From Paenibacillus abyssi (GTDB lineage: Bacteria; Bacillota; Bacilli; Paenibacillales; Paenibacillaceae), in contig NZ_BMGR01000005.1 of NCBI RefSeq assembly GCF_014640295.1, positions 186,001-250,000 of the forward strand: a stretch of 64,000 bases of DNA, read 5' to 3'. This document shows positions 42,652 to 51,460 of the stretch, one piece after another. Under the pieces are notes generated by a model. That model had not been told where the DNA came from. It did not search any database and worked only from the letters and a program-made list of their open reading frames with translations. Position numbers and translations under genes: made by a program. Within the stretch, counting starts at the first letter, position 1, and each line of letters starts with the position of its first letter.

Positions 42652-42948
42652 ATGAATTTCCCTACACAATTAGACAGTGTAGAAGTCTTAAAAGCTACAA
42701 CTAATGATACATCACGCAAATTAAGTTCAATCATATTTGAAGAAGAAGATGGAACTACTAATGAAGTTCATATAACTGCGTTAGCAATAACAAAATACAA
42801 GGATGATGATAGATTCTACCTGTTCTTGTGCGACTGTGATTGGGAAGTTGTTAACGACTTCCTTCTTGATACTCTAGATGAAGCAATGGAATGCGCAAAA
42901 ATGTACTTCTCTGTCGATTCAAATGATTGGATTACTCTTATTGATTAG
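42652..42948 (+). CDS. Small acidic hypothetical protein
   Basis: About 98 residues, strongly acidic, soluble, with IIFEEEDGTTNEVHITALAI and YLFLCDCDWEVVNDFLLDTLDEAMECAK. The size and acidity resemble immunity-type or inhibitor proteins, but no family is recognised. ATG at 42652 has only a weak GTGAT site; GTG at 42640 is possible. It lies downstream of the structured region. Confidence 0.55.
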   Translation: MNFPTQLDSVEVLKATTNDTSRKLSSIIFEEEDGTTNEVHITALAITKYKDDDRFYLFLCDCDWEVVNDFLLDTLDEAMECAKMYFSVDSNDWITLID

Positions 42949-43038
42949 CCATCAAATTATATTTTTTTATTATTTTCAAAATGATTCGCAACAGCCCCCC
43001 ACCATAGAACGATGGTTAGCGTGGAGGGGGAATCAACA

Positions 43039-43194
43039 ATGAAAGTTGAACGTACATTCGCAGGAATAGCATCCCTAGAGGATATTTTATCCTCCATACT
43101 AGGTCATCAGTTTGACACTATTGAAGCTGAAAAGTACGATAATGATAGAGCAAATGTCATTCCTTCACACATGGAAGGAGTGGCGAAACAATGA
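43039..43194 (+). CDS. Small protein coupled to the serine recombinase
   Basis: 51 residues starting at ATG 43039, with GGAGGGGG 8 bases upstream, one of the best ribosome sites of the element. The stop overlaps the recombinase start (ATGA at 43191-43194), so translation is coupled. The peptide is acidic, with SLEDILSSILGHQFDTIEA. Small genes in this place next to large serine recombinases can be accessory or directionality factors; no homology is recognised. Confidence 0.65.
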   Translation: MKVERTFAGIASLEDILSSILGHQFDTIEAEKYDNDRANVIPSHMEGVAKQ

Positions 43195-44732
43195 AGTGTG
43201 CTATTTATGCTAGAGTCAGTACGAAGAGAGAAGAACAGAAGAACAGCTTGCAGAATCAAATTGCCTTGGCGGAAAGTATCGCTAAGGAACAAGGATTTAC
43301 AGTTGTTGAACGGTACATTGACAACGGAATAAGCGGTTCAGGTATGAAGAATCGAACTGAGATTTTACGATTGCTCGATGATGCTAAGAAAAAGAAATTT
43401 GATGTTGTCATCGCAAAATCGGTTTCACGGTTGGGTAGAAATACGGTTAATAGCATGAATACGGCAGATAACCTTGAGAGGAATAACATTAGGCTTATCT
43501 TGCCCGAGGATGGCTATGACACCCAAATGTGTAACAGCAGGTTGAACTTCAACTTGAGGGCAGTTCTTGCAGAAGAGGAAAACTTAAGCCTATCCAACAA
43601 GATTAAATGGGGGCTTAAAGCCAGTGCAAACCAAGGAAATCGGGTTGTATCTGTACCTCCGTTTGGTTACCGTACCAATCCCGTTACTAGGAAATTGGAA
43701 TATGATGAATCAACCGCCCCCATTGTAAAGGAGATTTTCAGACTTTATTTGCATGAAGGATGGGGTATGTTCAGTATCGGTAATCTCCTTATGCGTAGAG
43801 GTATACCTACTCCAAGAGCACACTCAGGGTCGGCCAACGCAGGGCAGAAGTGGCATCAGAACACAATTAAAGGCATCCTAATCAACGAAGTCTATACAGG
43901 TAAACAAGTGTTCCATAAGGAAGAAACAACACGAATATTAGCCGCATCTGAAACTTACAAGGTAAGGCGTAAAGTTAAAGATGAAGAACATGTTGTTATT
44001 GAGAACTCACACCCTGCTCTAATCACTGAAGATGACTTTAATGCGGTTCAGGAACTGATGAAGAAAAAAGGCAAGCATAAGAGCAACGGCAAGGAAAGCT
44101 TGTTCTCGTATATCGTTAAATGTCCTGATTGTGGAAGCGGTATGCACTTCAAACCCGATAGACGTAAGGGAGCATATGTCTGTGGCGGCTACGTGAAGTA
44201 CACTTCTTCCTATTGCACTTCTCACATTATCGAGGAGAAGGTTCTACTGCAAGCTGTTAAAGATGACTTGAAGTCATTGATTAAGGATACAGTGAAGATT
44301 GAGCATCTTTATGGAATGGCAGAAGAAAAAGCCGTAGCGGTTCAATCTCACATCCAAAAAGAACTAAATCGGATAGAAAAGCAGTTAATTGAACTGGATA
44401 AACGGTTTGATAATTTACTCACCTTACATGTTGAGGGGGCTATAACAACCGACCAGTTCAAGCATCAGAACGAGCGTAACGCCCACCTACAGCAAGAACT
44501 GATGAATAAGAAGGCTAACCTCATTGTAGCCATAGAAGAAGGAAAGTACCTCGTAGAACGCAAAGAAGCCTTTAGGAAGGAAGTTGAACGCTTCATCGAC
44601 CTTGACATTAGCGATGAACAGGTACTGAAGCAATTCCTTCAAAGGCTTATCCAAACAATCGAAGTATTTGAGGATGGAACGATTAAAATAAACTACAATC
44701 TCAATCTTTCCAACCCTCTCCCCTCGAATTAA
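43191..44732 (+). CDS. Large serine recombinase (site-specific integrase)
   Basis: 513 residues. N-terminal resolvase domain with the catalytic serine in AIYARVSTKREEQ and the SRLGRN motif (about residues 82-87), then a recombinase domain (PPFGYR...FRLYLHEGWGMFSIGNLLMRRGIPTP) and a zinc-ribbon domain (CPDCGSGM and the later C-x-C region near 325-350), then a long coiled coil (HIQKELNRIEKQLIELDKRF). This is the full plan of large serine integrases of ICEs and phages. It ends about 10 bases before a terminator and about 48 bases before the scar 3 core, so it sits at the element border. Confidence 0.95.
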   Translation: MKCAIYARVSTKREEQKNSLQNQIALAESIAKEQGFTVVERYIDNGISGSGMKNRTEILRLLDDAKKKKFDVVIAKSVSRLGRNTVNSMNTADNLERNNIRLILPEDGYDTQMCNSRLNFNLRAVLAEEENLSLSNKIKWGLKASANQGNRVVSVPPFGYRTNPVTRKLEYDESTAPIVKEIFRLYLHEGWGMFSIGNLLMRRGIPTPRAHSGSANAGQKWHQNTIKGILINEVYTGKQVFHKEETTRILAASETYKVRRKVKDEEHVVIENSHPALITEDDFNAVQELMKKKGKHKSNGKESLFSYIVKCPDCGSGMHFKPDRRKGAYVCGGYVKYTSSYCTSHIIEEKVLLQAVKDDLKSLIKDTVKIEHLYGMAEEKAVAVQSHIQKELNRIEKQLIELDKRFDNLLTLHVEGAITTDQFKHQNERNAHLQQELMNKKANLIVAIEEGKYLVERKEAFRKEVERFIDLDISDEQVLKQFLQRLIQTIEVFEDGTIKINYNLNLSNPLPSN

Positions 44733-44734
44733 GG

Positions 44735-44757
44735 TACAGTTTATTGAACTGTATCTT
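44735..44757 (+). terminator. Hairpin after the recombinase
   Basis: Stem GGTACAGTT paired with AACTGTATC around TTATTG-type loop, followed by TTGTCTTTC. Lies between the recombinase stop and scar 3. Confidence 0.5.
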
Positions 44758-44820
44758 GTCTTTCAAGTCTCACTGTAACCTCCACATGGGCCGTATGCGG
44801 GAACAGGATATCCCGGGATT
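44743..44820 (-). pseudogene. rlmCD/rumA-like 3'-end scar 3 (attachment-site remnant)
   Basis: On the minus strand the frame reads DILFPHTAHVEVTVRLERQDTVQ-stop. FPHTAHVE followed by V-x-LER is the classic C-terminal end of RlmCD/RumA methyltransferases, but a stop lies just upstream, so no gene body is attached. The core CTCCACATG is at 44780-44788, next to the recombinase gene. Confidence 0.65.
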
Positions 44821-44849
44821 ATATGCAAGATTCCGCAAAATCCTTGATC

Positions 44850-45407
44850 TTAGACCCTTAGCGAGCCACGGAACCCCCTAGCAGCATAGTAGGATTCTGC
44901 CCCATTGTGGTATACAAAGACCGTGTCGTAGCGGCGGTCGCAAAAGAGAGCCCCGCCGAGCCTACGAATACGGGCAGGCGTTTGAACCCAACTTGATGTT
45001 TTCATATCGAAATTTCCAAGTTGCTGCAGTTCCCGGTATTGTTCTTCTTTTAATAGCTCAATCCCCATGTCAGCCGCCATATCAATTACATTATTATCCG
45101 GTTTATGTTGTTTCCTTGACTCCAACGCTTCACGGTCGTAACAAACGCTTCTGCGACCTTTAGGACTTTCCGCCGAACAATCATAGAAAATGTATTCGCC
45201 CGTTTTATTATCATAACCAACAACATCCGGTTCGCCGCCGGTTCTTTCCATTTCATTGAGCGACCACAGTTTTGCGATATTCGCTTCTAGCCTGGCTTGT
45301 AATTCGGCCCATTCAAGACCTTTGTGGCGGTTCAAGTTTTTCTCAAAGCGGGCTTTCAATGTTCGGAGCAGTTCTTCGCGTTGTTCAGATGACAATTCCT
45401 TTGACAT
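44850..45407 (-). CDS. DUF4256 family protein
   Basis: A 185-residue soluble protein matching the DUF4256 pattern: LLRTLKARFEKNLNRHKGLEW, EMERTGGEPDVVGYD, YIFYDCSAESPKGRRSVCYDREAL and, at the C-terminus, GGALFCDRRYDTVFVYHNGA...AARGFRGSLRV. The family is widespread in Bacilli and Bacteroidetes, has no known role, and is usually a stand-alone gene. Its start has a GGAGGG site at 8 or so bases. It lies just outside scar 3. Confidence 0.85.
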   Translation of the reverse strand: MSKELSSEQREELLRTLKARFEKNLNRHKGLEWAELQARLEANIAKLWSLNEMERTGGEPDVVGYDNKTGEYIFYDCSAESPKGRRSVCYDREALESRKQHKPDNNVIDMAADMGIELLKEEQYRELQQLGNFDMKTSSWVQTPARIRRLGGALFCDRRYDTVFVYHNGAESYYAARGFRGSLRV

Positions 45408-45431
45408 GTTCGTTTCCCTCCATTCAATGAT

Positions 45432-45757
45432 TTAAAAAGTTACATCAATCAAAAGGCTTTCTGGTGTCTCCTCCAAGTGATATACCTTATATCGATTATT
45501 AGCTGGTCGTCCAGTTTGTTCATATGTTATATCCGCCCGCCCTATACGGTTTAGAATTTGGTCTAGCCTAGATACTGTGTCCTCTACACGACCATCTTCT
45601 GAGCAGCAAACCAGATCAATGTCCGAATACTCATCTACACTTTTTGTTCCATCCGATCCTTCCAACCAAACAGCTAAGATATAATCTTCGCCTCTAAGGT
45701 CGGATACAATCGCCTCAAGGATTTCGTCTCAGCTGATTCAATTCGTTGGTTAAAACC
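45432..45757 (-). pseudogene. Nucleotidyltransferase fragment with frameshift
   Basis: The open part (45432-45740) has the MNT/aminoglycoside-type motif VWLEGSDGTKSVDEYSDIDLVCC, whose GS...D-x-D supplies metal ligands, but the frame is broken at about 45728 (NQRIESAE in one frame, DEILEAIVSD in the next), consistent with one lost base. It also ends early (SLLIDVTF-stop). Not expected to give an active enzyme. Confidence 0.7.
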
Positions 45758-45863
45758 TTCCCTCTTTGATTAAGGATTTACACTATTCTACTTAAAGATA
45801 ATCCAAATTCTTAATGGGATTAAAGATCTACGTTAGCTTTGCTAAGATATCCCCAAAACATAC

Positions 45864-46427
45864 CTACAGATTAATCTTATAGACATTTGCTTCACCAAGA
45901 AAATCTTTTCTTGTCAATCCTTTTTCTCCAAGCAATATTCGATAATTTGTTATTGTGCCATCATGTGAAATAATGAATACTTTTTTATAACTGTCCCTGA
46001 TCCAATCCAATAATTTCTTGGCGTACCCTTCAAAAAGTTCCTGTTTAATCCTGTTAATTCCTTCACCCCAACAATCCAATCCGAAGTCGAGTATTTCTGC
46101 ACCTTTATAAAGATTTGCAATCTCCGTCATAGAATAGATGTGGTCACAAACCAGAAAGGGAAGCTCTCGATTTTGAGGAAACATTCTCGGTCCAACAAGT
46201 GGTGTAATGATGAAATCCAAATCATCCTTCAACATAATTGCTGTTTCAATCGTCCGCTTGGTAGGGCTTACTAACACGAGATCATCTGTATCAAAAGATA
46301 ATTGATCACGTAGCTGATTGACCTGAAATCTCCCGTATTCTGTCAGTCCAGGGTGTAATGTGTTCAAACGATTGGGGTAATCGTTAAGATGTTCTCCATG
46401 ACCATGCCGAACAAAAATAATTTCCAT
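45864..46427 (-). CDS. Histidine phosphatase (phosphoglycerate mutase-like) protein
   Basis: About 187 residues. The RHG motif is in IFVRHGHGEH (catalytic His at residue 8), the second arginine region in SPTKRTIETA, and the second catalytic His in IISHDGTITNYR. Family members remove phosphate from small molecules or proteins. ATG at 46427 has AGGGG with 8-base spacing; the frame up to 46541 adds a non-conserved stretch. It stands apart from other genes, so its substrate cannot be told. Confidence 0.88.
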   Translation of the reverse strand: MEIIFVRHGHGEHLNDYPNRLNTLHPGLTEYGRFQVNQLRDQLSFDTDDLVLVSPTKRTIETAIMLKDDLDFIITPLVGPRMFPQNRELPFLVCDHIYSMTEIANLYKGAEILDFGLDCWGEGINRIKQELFEGYAKKLLDWIRDSYKKVFIISHDGTITNYRILLGEKGLTRKDFLGEANVYKINL

Positions 46428-46728
46428 TGCAACAACCCCTACAAAATAAAAAACCAACTTCCATATTGAGGTATTCGTTAGAAGTCTTAAACTTTCCTGC
46501 TCCGTTACTTCAATAAAGATTACTATTTGAATCTTGGGCAACTACTGTCACATCTCAGTCATTACGCACCATCTATTTCCAATTTTCTAACATTGTCTTT
46601 TGTAATAGTTTTCGTTATACTACTACTCCTTGAAGCTCTTGATTTAACGTATGGTTCATAATTCTTTAAAAAGTAATAAGCATATTTTGATTTATAACAT
46701 TTTGCACGATCAATGATATTCGGGCGCC

Positions 46729-46812
46729 ATTTACTTGGATATGCTTAGCAACTTAGAACGCGTGGGAGACCACTGTAAAAACATCGCCCAATATATTCTC
46801 TATGGCGAATAG
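46729..46812 (+). pseudogene. PhoU-type/Na-Pi cotransporter C-terminal fragment
   Basis: Twenty-seven codons (IYLDMLSNLERVGDHCKNIA onward) match the helix end of PhoU or Na/Pi-cotransporter proteins, where NLERVGDH is a hallmark. No upstream coding part is visible. It ends at TAG 46810-46812. Confidence 0.6.
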
Positions 46813-46862
46813 GACGGGGCGCTGCGGGGAAAATATTATTAAAAAAACAAGGGGGTGGGCGC

Positions 46863-47705
46863 GTGGTAACCCTTCCTGATGGGATCTCTTTACCCAGAAT
46901 CGGTCAAGGTACGTGGTATATGGGGGATGAGCCGTCCAAGAAAAATGAAGAGCTTCGCACGTTAAGACGCGGTGTGGAGCTTGGATTGAACCTGATCGAT
47001 TCGGCTGAAATGTATGGCGACGGCAGATCCGAGTCCTTGGTTGGAGAAGCGATCGAAGGGATACGAGATCAAGTGTTTCTGGTATCCAAAGTGTACCCGC
47101 ACAACGCGGGACTGAATCGCATCGCCGGCAGCTGCGAACAAAGCTTGAAGCGGTTAAAGACAGACCGCCTCGACCTTTATCTTCTTCACTGGAGAGGAAG
47201 TATTCCTCTAAGCGAAACGGTAGAAGCGATGGAGCGGCTGGTCGAAGCGGGGAAAATTTTGCGATGGGGCGTCTCGAACCTGGACACGGACGATATGAAA
47301 GAACTGTTCGACGCGGCGCGAGGGACACATTGCATGGTCGATCAGGTGCTGTATCATCTTGGTTCCCGCGGCATAGAATACGACCTGCTTCCTTGGTTGA
47401 GAGAGCGGAAAATCCCGACGATGGCCTACAGTCCGCTCGCCCAGGCGGGCACTTTACGAAGAGGGTTGGTTGAGCATCCAGCGGTTAAGGAGATTGCCGA
47501 TCGACATGGCGTGAAGCCGCTTCAGATTCTCTTGGCTTGGTGCATTAGAAGCGGTGACGTGATTGCCATTCCTAAGGCGTCGACAGCAGCGCATGTCGAA
47601 GAGAATGCGGAGGCAGAACGGATTAAGCTTACCGAGGAAGACTTGGGGATGTTGGATGAGGCGTTCCCCAAACCGACTAGAAAGGTTCCGCTCGACATTA
47701 TTTAA
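46863..47705 (+). CDS. Aldo/keto reductase
   Basis: A 280-residue (beta/alpha)8 NADPH-dependent oxidoreductase with the full active-site set: NLIDSAEMYGDG (Asp, Tyr), LVSKVYPHN (Lys), LYLLHWRGS (His), and the cofactor loop IPKAS near residue 237. It belongs to the YtbE/2,5-diketo-gluconate reductase-like group. GTG at 46863 has AGGGGGTG upstream. Transcribed alone on the plus strand; substrate unknown. Confidence 0.9.
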   Translation: MVTLPDGISLPRIGQGTWYMGDEPSKKNEELRTLRRGVELGLNLIDSAEMYGDGRSESLVGEAIEGIRDQVFLVSKVYPHNAGLNRIAGSCEQSLKRLKTDRLDLYLLHWRGSIPLSETVEAMERLVEAGKILRWGVSNLDTDDMKELFDAARGTHCMVDQVLYHLGSRGIEYDLLPWLRERKIPTMAYSPLAQAGTLRRGLVEHPAVKEIADRHGVKPLQILLAWCIRSGDVIAIPKASTAAHVEENAEAERIKLTEEDLGMLDEAFPKPTRKVPLDII

Positions 47706-47734
47706 GAAAGCTTTCACATGAAAGTTCCCGCAGG

Positions 47735-48099
47735 TTAGACTTGTTTGATGGATTCCCGAATTTCAAACCGCTGCTTTTCCGTCAGTTTCACCAACTGTAA
47801 CACATCTCTCCATGTTCTCTCTTGTAGTACATGCGGCAAGATGAGCGGAGGAGCAGTGGCTTTTCTTTATTCCAGGGATTATCGATATATCCTGGTTTAT
47901 GTATGTACGGATTTTTCCTTCTGTTGAACGCCCCCGCGGGCAAGCTTGCCCATAGCGAATAATCCTCAAGGAACGATGCTTTCGCATGTTCGCTTGCCTC
48001 AAGATCGAACAAGGTATCTCTCACATCCATCATTCTGGAGCCGACATTTCGAGATCTTCCCTTCCCGTCGTTGACATCCTCAATATGCCTGAATTCCAA
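47735..48099 (-). pseudogene. Frameshifted unknown gene
   Basis: Two frames read as one protein: FRHIEDVNDGKGRSRNVGSR down to YIDNPWNKEK (frame of 48099), then, one base shifted near 47865, APPLILPHVLQERTWRDVLQ and LVKLTEKQRFEIRESIKQV-stop at 47735. The coding character on both sides supports one broken gene. I do not recognise the family. No good start or ribosome site is seen upstream. Confidence 0.5.
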
Positions 48100-48222
48100 A
48101 CTTTAAAAGCTTCTTAGGCAAAATATCAATCCATACGCCGCTGCGGGCGACCTGGCCGAACAATCCGCTCGCCGCCACAGCGATAACGCGCCTCCCCGCT
48201 TTCCATTCGACCGCTCCATTTG

Positions 48223-48297
48223 TCTATGCGATGTTTTTCATCCCATAGAAGCCTTTTCGGCGATTTTATGCGCTCTATGCGATGTTTTTCATCCCAT
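48223..48297. repeat. 24-base direct repeat, two copies
   Basis: TCTATGCGATGTTTTTCATC followed by CCAT occurs at 48223-48246 and again at 48274-48297, 51 bases apart and identical over all 24 bases. Lies in non-coding sequence between the aldo/keto reductase and the aldehyde dehydrogenase. Confidence 0.75.
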
Positions 48298-48442
48298 GGA
48301 GCGCGCTTCTCTCTCACGCGTAAAGGGCCGCATATCGGCCCGATTCCCCGCCGATTGCTGCCCCTCGTCATTTCCCAATATTTCCTGCCCGACCAAATGG
48401 TCACGGTTCTCAGTCTCGATTAAAGCCAAACCTCAGGTCCGA

Positions 48443-49921
48443 TTAAGGCTTAATAAACACCGTCTTAATCGAAGTGAAAAATTCAATCGCCGCCTGCCCT
48501 TGCTCGCGGGAATGGGAGCTCGACTGCTTCATCCCGCCAAACGGAGCCTGGAGCTCCACGCCGGCCGTCTCGGAATTGACCCGCACAAGACCCGCTTCCA
48601 TATCCCGCACAAAAGAGAGAATATTCCCGATATTTTGCGAGAAAATCGAGGCGCTCAGGCCAAAGTCCGAATCGTTCGCGATACGGATGGCTTCCTCGAT
48701 CGAATCCACTGCGATCAGGGCAAGCACAGGACCGAAAATCTCCTCCCGCGCGATCGCCATATCGGGCGTCACTTGATCAAACACAGTCGGCTTCACGAAG
48801 AATCCGTCCGCCAGTTCCGCCTCCTCCGGCTGCTCACCGCCGATGAGCAGCGCGGCCCCTTCCTCCTTGCCGATTCTGATGTAGTCAAGCACAGTTCTCA
48901 ATTGGTTCTCATTGGCGCAAGGGCCAAGCCACGTCTGTGCATCCAATCCGCTGCCGACCTTTAACTGGCCGATCCTGTCCAGCAGCTTCTCCTTGAACGC
49001 ATCGTACACTTCCCGCATAATAATCACACGGCTGGTCGCAGTGCATTTCTGCCCTGTTGAACGAATGCCGCCACTGATCGTCGCTTCAACCGCCAAATCC
49101 AGGTCAGCGTCATTCGCGATAATGATCGGATTTTTCCCGCCCATCTCCAATTGGTATTTCGCGCCCCGCTCAAGCGCCGCGTGGCCGACGCGTTTGCCGA
49201 CGCTATTGGAGCCGGTGAAGGTGATACCATTCACGTCCGGATGCTCGGCCAATCCCTGTCCGATGACAGAGCCTTTCCCGGATAACAGATTCACCACGCC
49301 CGCCGGGAAGCCCGCTTCCGCCAGACATTGCATGACCTTCACCGCTGTAACCGTCGTCTCGTTCGCCGGTTTGAGCACGACGGTATTACCGTATATGAGC
49401 GCTGGAGCCATCTTCCAAACCGGAATGGCGACAGGAAAGTTCCATGGGGCAATGACACCGACGACGCCGAGCGGCACCCGGGTGGAGTACATCAGCGCTT
49501 CGCTATCGGTAGACGGAATAACATCCCCGATCTTGCGCATCCCCTCGCCGGCGTAATACCGGAGAATTGCGATACCGCGAGCCGTCTCCCCCTTGGCCTC
49601 GCCCAGTGTCTTGCCCATTTCGCGCGTCATTGTCTCCGCGACTTCATCCAGCCGCCGCTCCAGCGCATCGGCGGCTTTGAACAGCAGTTCCCCTCTGACC
49701 GCTCCGGTCAACGATCTCCAGCCGGGCTGCGCGCTCTTGGCGGAGGCTACCGCAAGATTCAGATCCTCCGGGCCGGATGACGGCACATAGCCGACGATCT
49801 CGTTCCTGTTCGCCGGATTAATGCTTTTCACCGTTTCCCCCGATCGGGCGGGCGTCCATTCTCCGTTAATAAAGTTGAAATAGGTTGGTACATTCGTTTG
49901 AGTCATCGCTCCCATTATCAT
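48443..49921 (-). CDS. Aldehyde dehydrogenase, semialdehyde type
   Basis: 492 residues. Motifs: [32 protein letters not shown] for the cofactor loop, [10 protein letters not shown] (general base Glu), the catalytic Cys in [22 protein letters not shown] and the C-terminal [16 protein letters not shown]. It resembles alpha-ketoglutaric semialdehyde and similar sugar-acid-pathway dehydrogenases. ATG at 49921 is 4 bases after GGAGG; 49915 (10 bases) is equally possible. It is the last gene of the right-hand catabolic operon; oxidising the aldehyde end product fits. Confidence 0.92.
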   Translation of the reverse strand: MIMGAMTQTNVPTYFNFINGEWTPARSGETVKSINPANRNEIVGYVPSSGPEDLNLAVASAKSAQPGWRSLTGAVRGELLFKAADALERRLDEVAETMTREMGKTLGEAKGETARGIAILRYYAGEGMRKIGDVIPSTDSEALMYSTRVPLGVVGVIAPWNFPVAIPVWKMAPALIYGNTVVLKPANETTVTAVKVMQCLAEAGFPAGVVNLLSGKGSVIGQGLAEHPDVNGITFTGSNSVGKRVGHAALERGAKYQLEMGGKNPIIIANDADLDLAVEATISGGIRSTGQKCTATSRVIIMREVYDAFKEKLLDRIGQLKVGSGLDAQTWLGPCANENQLRTVLDYIRIGKEEGAALLIGGEQPEEAELADGFFVKPTVFDQVTPDMAIAREEIFGPVLALIAVDSIEEAIRIANDSDFGLSASIFSQNIGNILSFVRDMEAGLVRVNSETAGVELQAPFGGMKQSSSHSREQGQAAIEFFTSIKTVFIKP

Positions 49922-49930
49922 ACAGCCTCC

Positions 49931-51361
49931 TTATCGGTATTCTTTTGGCGTGCGGCGGGCAACACCGGTGCGGATAGCCGCCTGGATTACCCGCTCCCGG
50001 GTCAATTCGACCACATTCTTATCGAATACACTGGGAATAATATAGTATTTGTTCCGCTTCTCATCCGTAATAACGGAAGCGACCGCCTCGGCGGCCGCAA
50101 GCTTCATGTCCTCATTGATTTCCCTTGCCCTGCAATCCAGCGCGCCCCTGAAGATACCTGGAAAACAAAGCACATTATTAATCTGGTTCGGATAATCGGA
50201 ACGGCCTGTCGCCACGACAGCGGCGATGTCCTCGATGTCCTCCGGATGAATCTCCGGCGTCGGGTTGGCCAGCGCGAATACGATCGGATTAGGCGCCATC
50301 GCCAGCACATCGCTGCGCCTGAGCAATCCGCCCCGTGAGACGCCGATGAACACATCTGCGCCCGTCAGCGCGTCGTGCAAAGCGCCTCTGACTCTTCGCG
50401 GATTCGTGCGTGCCGCGAAGCTGCGCATCATCGAGCTGTCATACGCCTCGCCATCTGCAATGATCCCGTCCCGGTCGACGCCGATTAGTTCCTTCACACC
50501 CGCGGCAAGCAATATATTGCTGATCGCCATGCCGGCAGCTCCGATTCCGCAGACGACAACCTTCACCTCGCCGATCGGTTTGCCCGCCACCTTAAGAGCA
50601 TTGGTCAATGCCGCCAGTGCGACGACGGCCGTCCCATGCTGATCATCATGAAATACCGGAATATCCAGCTCTTCTTTCAGGCGTCGTTCAATCTCGAAGC
50701 AGCGGGGCGAAGCGATATCCTCCAGATTAATGCCCCCGAAGGCCGGCGAAATCAGTTTCACAGTCTTGATGATCTCCTCCGTATCCTGGGAGTCCAGGCA
50801 GACCGGGAAGGCGTCGACCCCCGCAAATTGCTTAAACAGCATCGCCTTGCCTTCCATGACCGGCATAGCGGCACGGGAGCCGATGTTGCCCAAGCCCAGT
50901 ACCGCCGAGCCATCCGAAATGACCGCCACCGTGTTGCGTTTGATCGTCAGCGAGAACGCTTTGTCCTCGTCCTCATGTATAGCGTTGCACACTCTGGCTA
51001 CATCGGGCGTATATACCCGGGAGAGATCATCCCTGTTCTGGATCGTCACTTTGGGCACGATCTCGATCTTGCCGCCCAGATGCAGCAGGAAGGTCCGATC
51101 CGATATATTCACGATGGTCATCCCGGGAATCTGCCTGATCGCGTCGGTCATTCTGCCGATATCGCTTGCATCGATCACATTCACTGTCACGTCGCGTATG
51201 CTGATTTCATGGCTCATGTGAATCGTATCGATCGCGACAATATCGCCGCCCATCTCCGAGATGATCGCAGCCACCGCTCCGAATTTTACCTCGTTGCTGT
51301 TGAATTCCAGGCGGAGGATGACGCTCTTGCCTTCCAACCTCTTCGTTCCGGTCTCCTCCAT
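49931..51361 (-). CDS. NAD(P)-malic enzyme with N-terminal ACT-like domain
   Basis: About 476 residues. An ACT-like regulatory domain (VILRLEFNSNEVKFGAVAAI, about residues 12-85) is followed by the malic enzyme core: SRVYTPDVARVC (catalytic Tyr), SDGSAVLGLGNIG, then HDDQHGTAVV (metal and acid) and GIGAAGMAIS for the cofactor. It converts malate to pyruvate and CO2, linking the pathway to central metabolism. ATG at 51361 has GGAGGG with 9-base spacing; the frame to 51442 is spurious. Confidence 0.92.
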   Translation of the reverse strand: MEETGTKRLEGKSVILRLEFNSNEVKFGAVAAIISEMGGDIVAIDTIHMSHEISIRDVTVNVIDASDIGRMTDAIRQIPGMTIVNISDRTFLLHLGGKIEIVPKVTIQNRDDLSRVYTPDVARVCNAIHEDEDKAFSLTIKRNTVAVISDGSAVLGLGNIGSRAAMPVMEGKAMLFKQFAGVDAFPVCLDSQDTEEIIKTVKLISPAFGGINLEDIASPRCFEIERRLKEELDIPVFHDDQHGTAVVALAALTNALKVAGKPIGEVKVVVCGIGAAGMAISNILLAAGVKELIGVDRDGIIADGEAYDSSMMRSFAARTNPRRVRGALHDALTGADVFIGVSRGGLLRRSDVLAMAPNPIVFALANPTPEIHPEDIEDIAAVVATGRSDYPNQINNVLCFPGIFRGALDCRAREINEDMKLAAAEAVASVITDEKRNKYYIIPSVFDKNVVELTRERVIQAAIRTGVARRTPKEYR

Positions 51362-51460
51362 AGAGCTGTTCCCTCCATCCGTTAGATATTTAACTTCATA
51401 ATTACCGTCATATCGCCACCGTATTATCGCCGTTATCGCCATATTTGGTCTCCTGATGTC

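Larger units (their letters stand above)
38944..44788. mobile_element. Proposed serine-recombinase element with kinase cargo
   Basis: The element is bounded by the shared CTCCACATG core (38946-38954 and 44780-44788), both within rlmCD/rumA-like 3' ends. A large serine recombinase lies at the right end. Contents in order: kinase, partner gene, small gene, two small DNA-binding genes, structured non-coding stretch, two small unknown genes and the recombinase. The limits are inferred from the repeats and have not been shown to be functional sites. Confidence 0.5.

Noticed and set aside
46753-47328. Long minus-strand frame opposite the aldo/keto reductase
   Set aside because: Antisense shadow of a gene with clear motifs; no ribosome site or domain.
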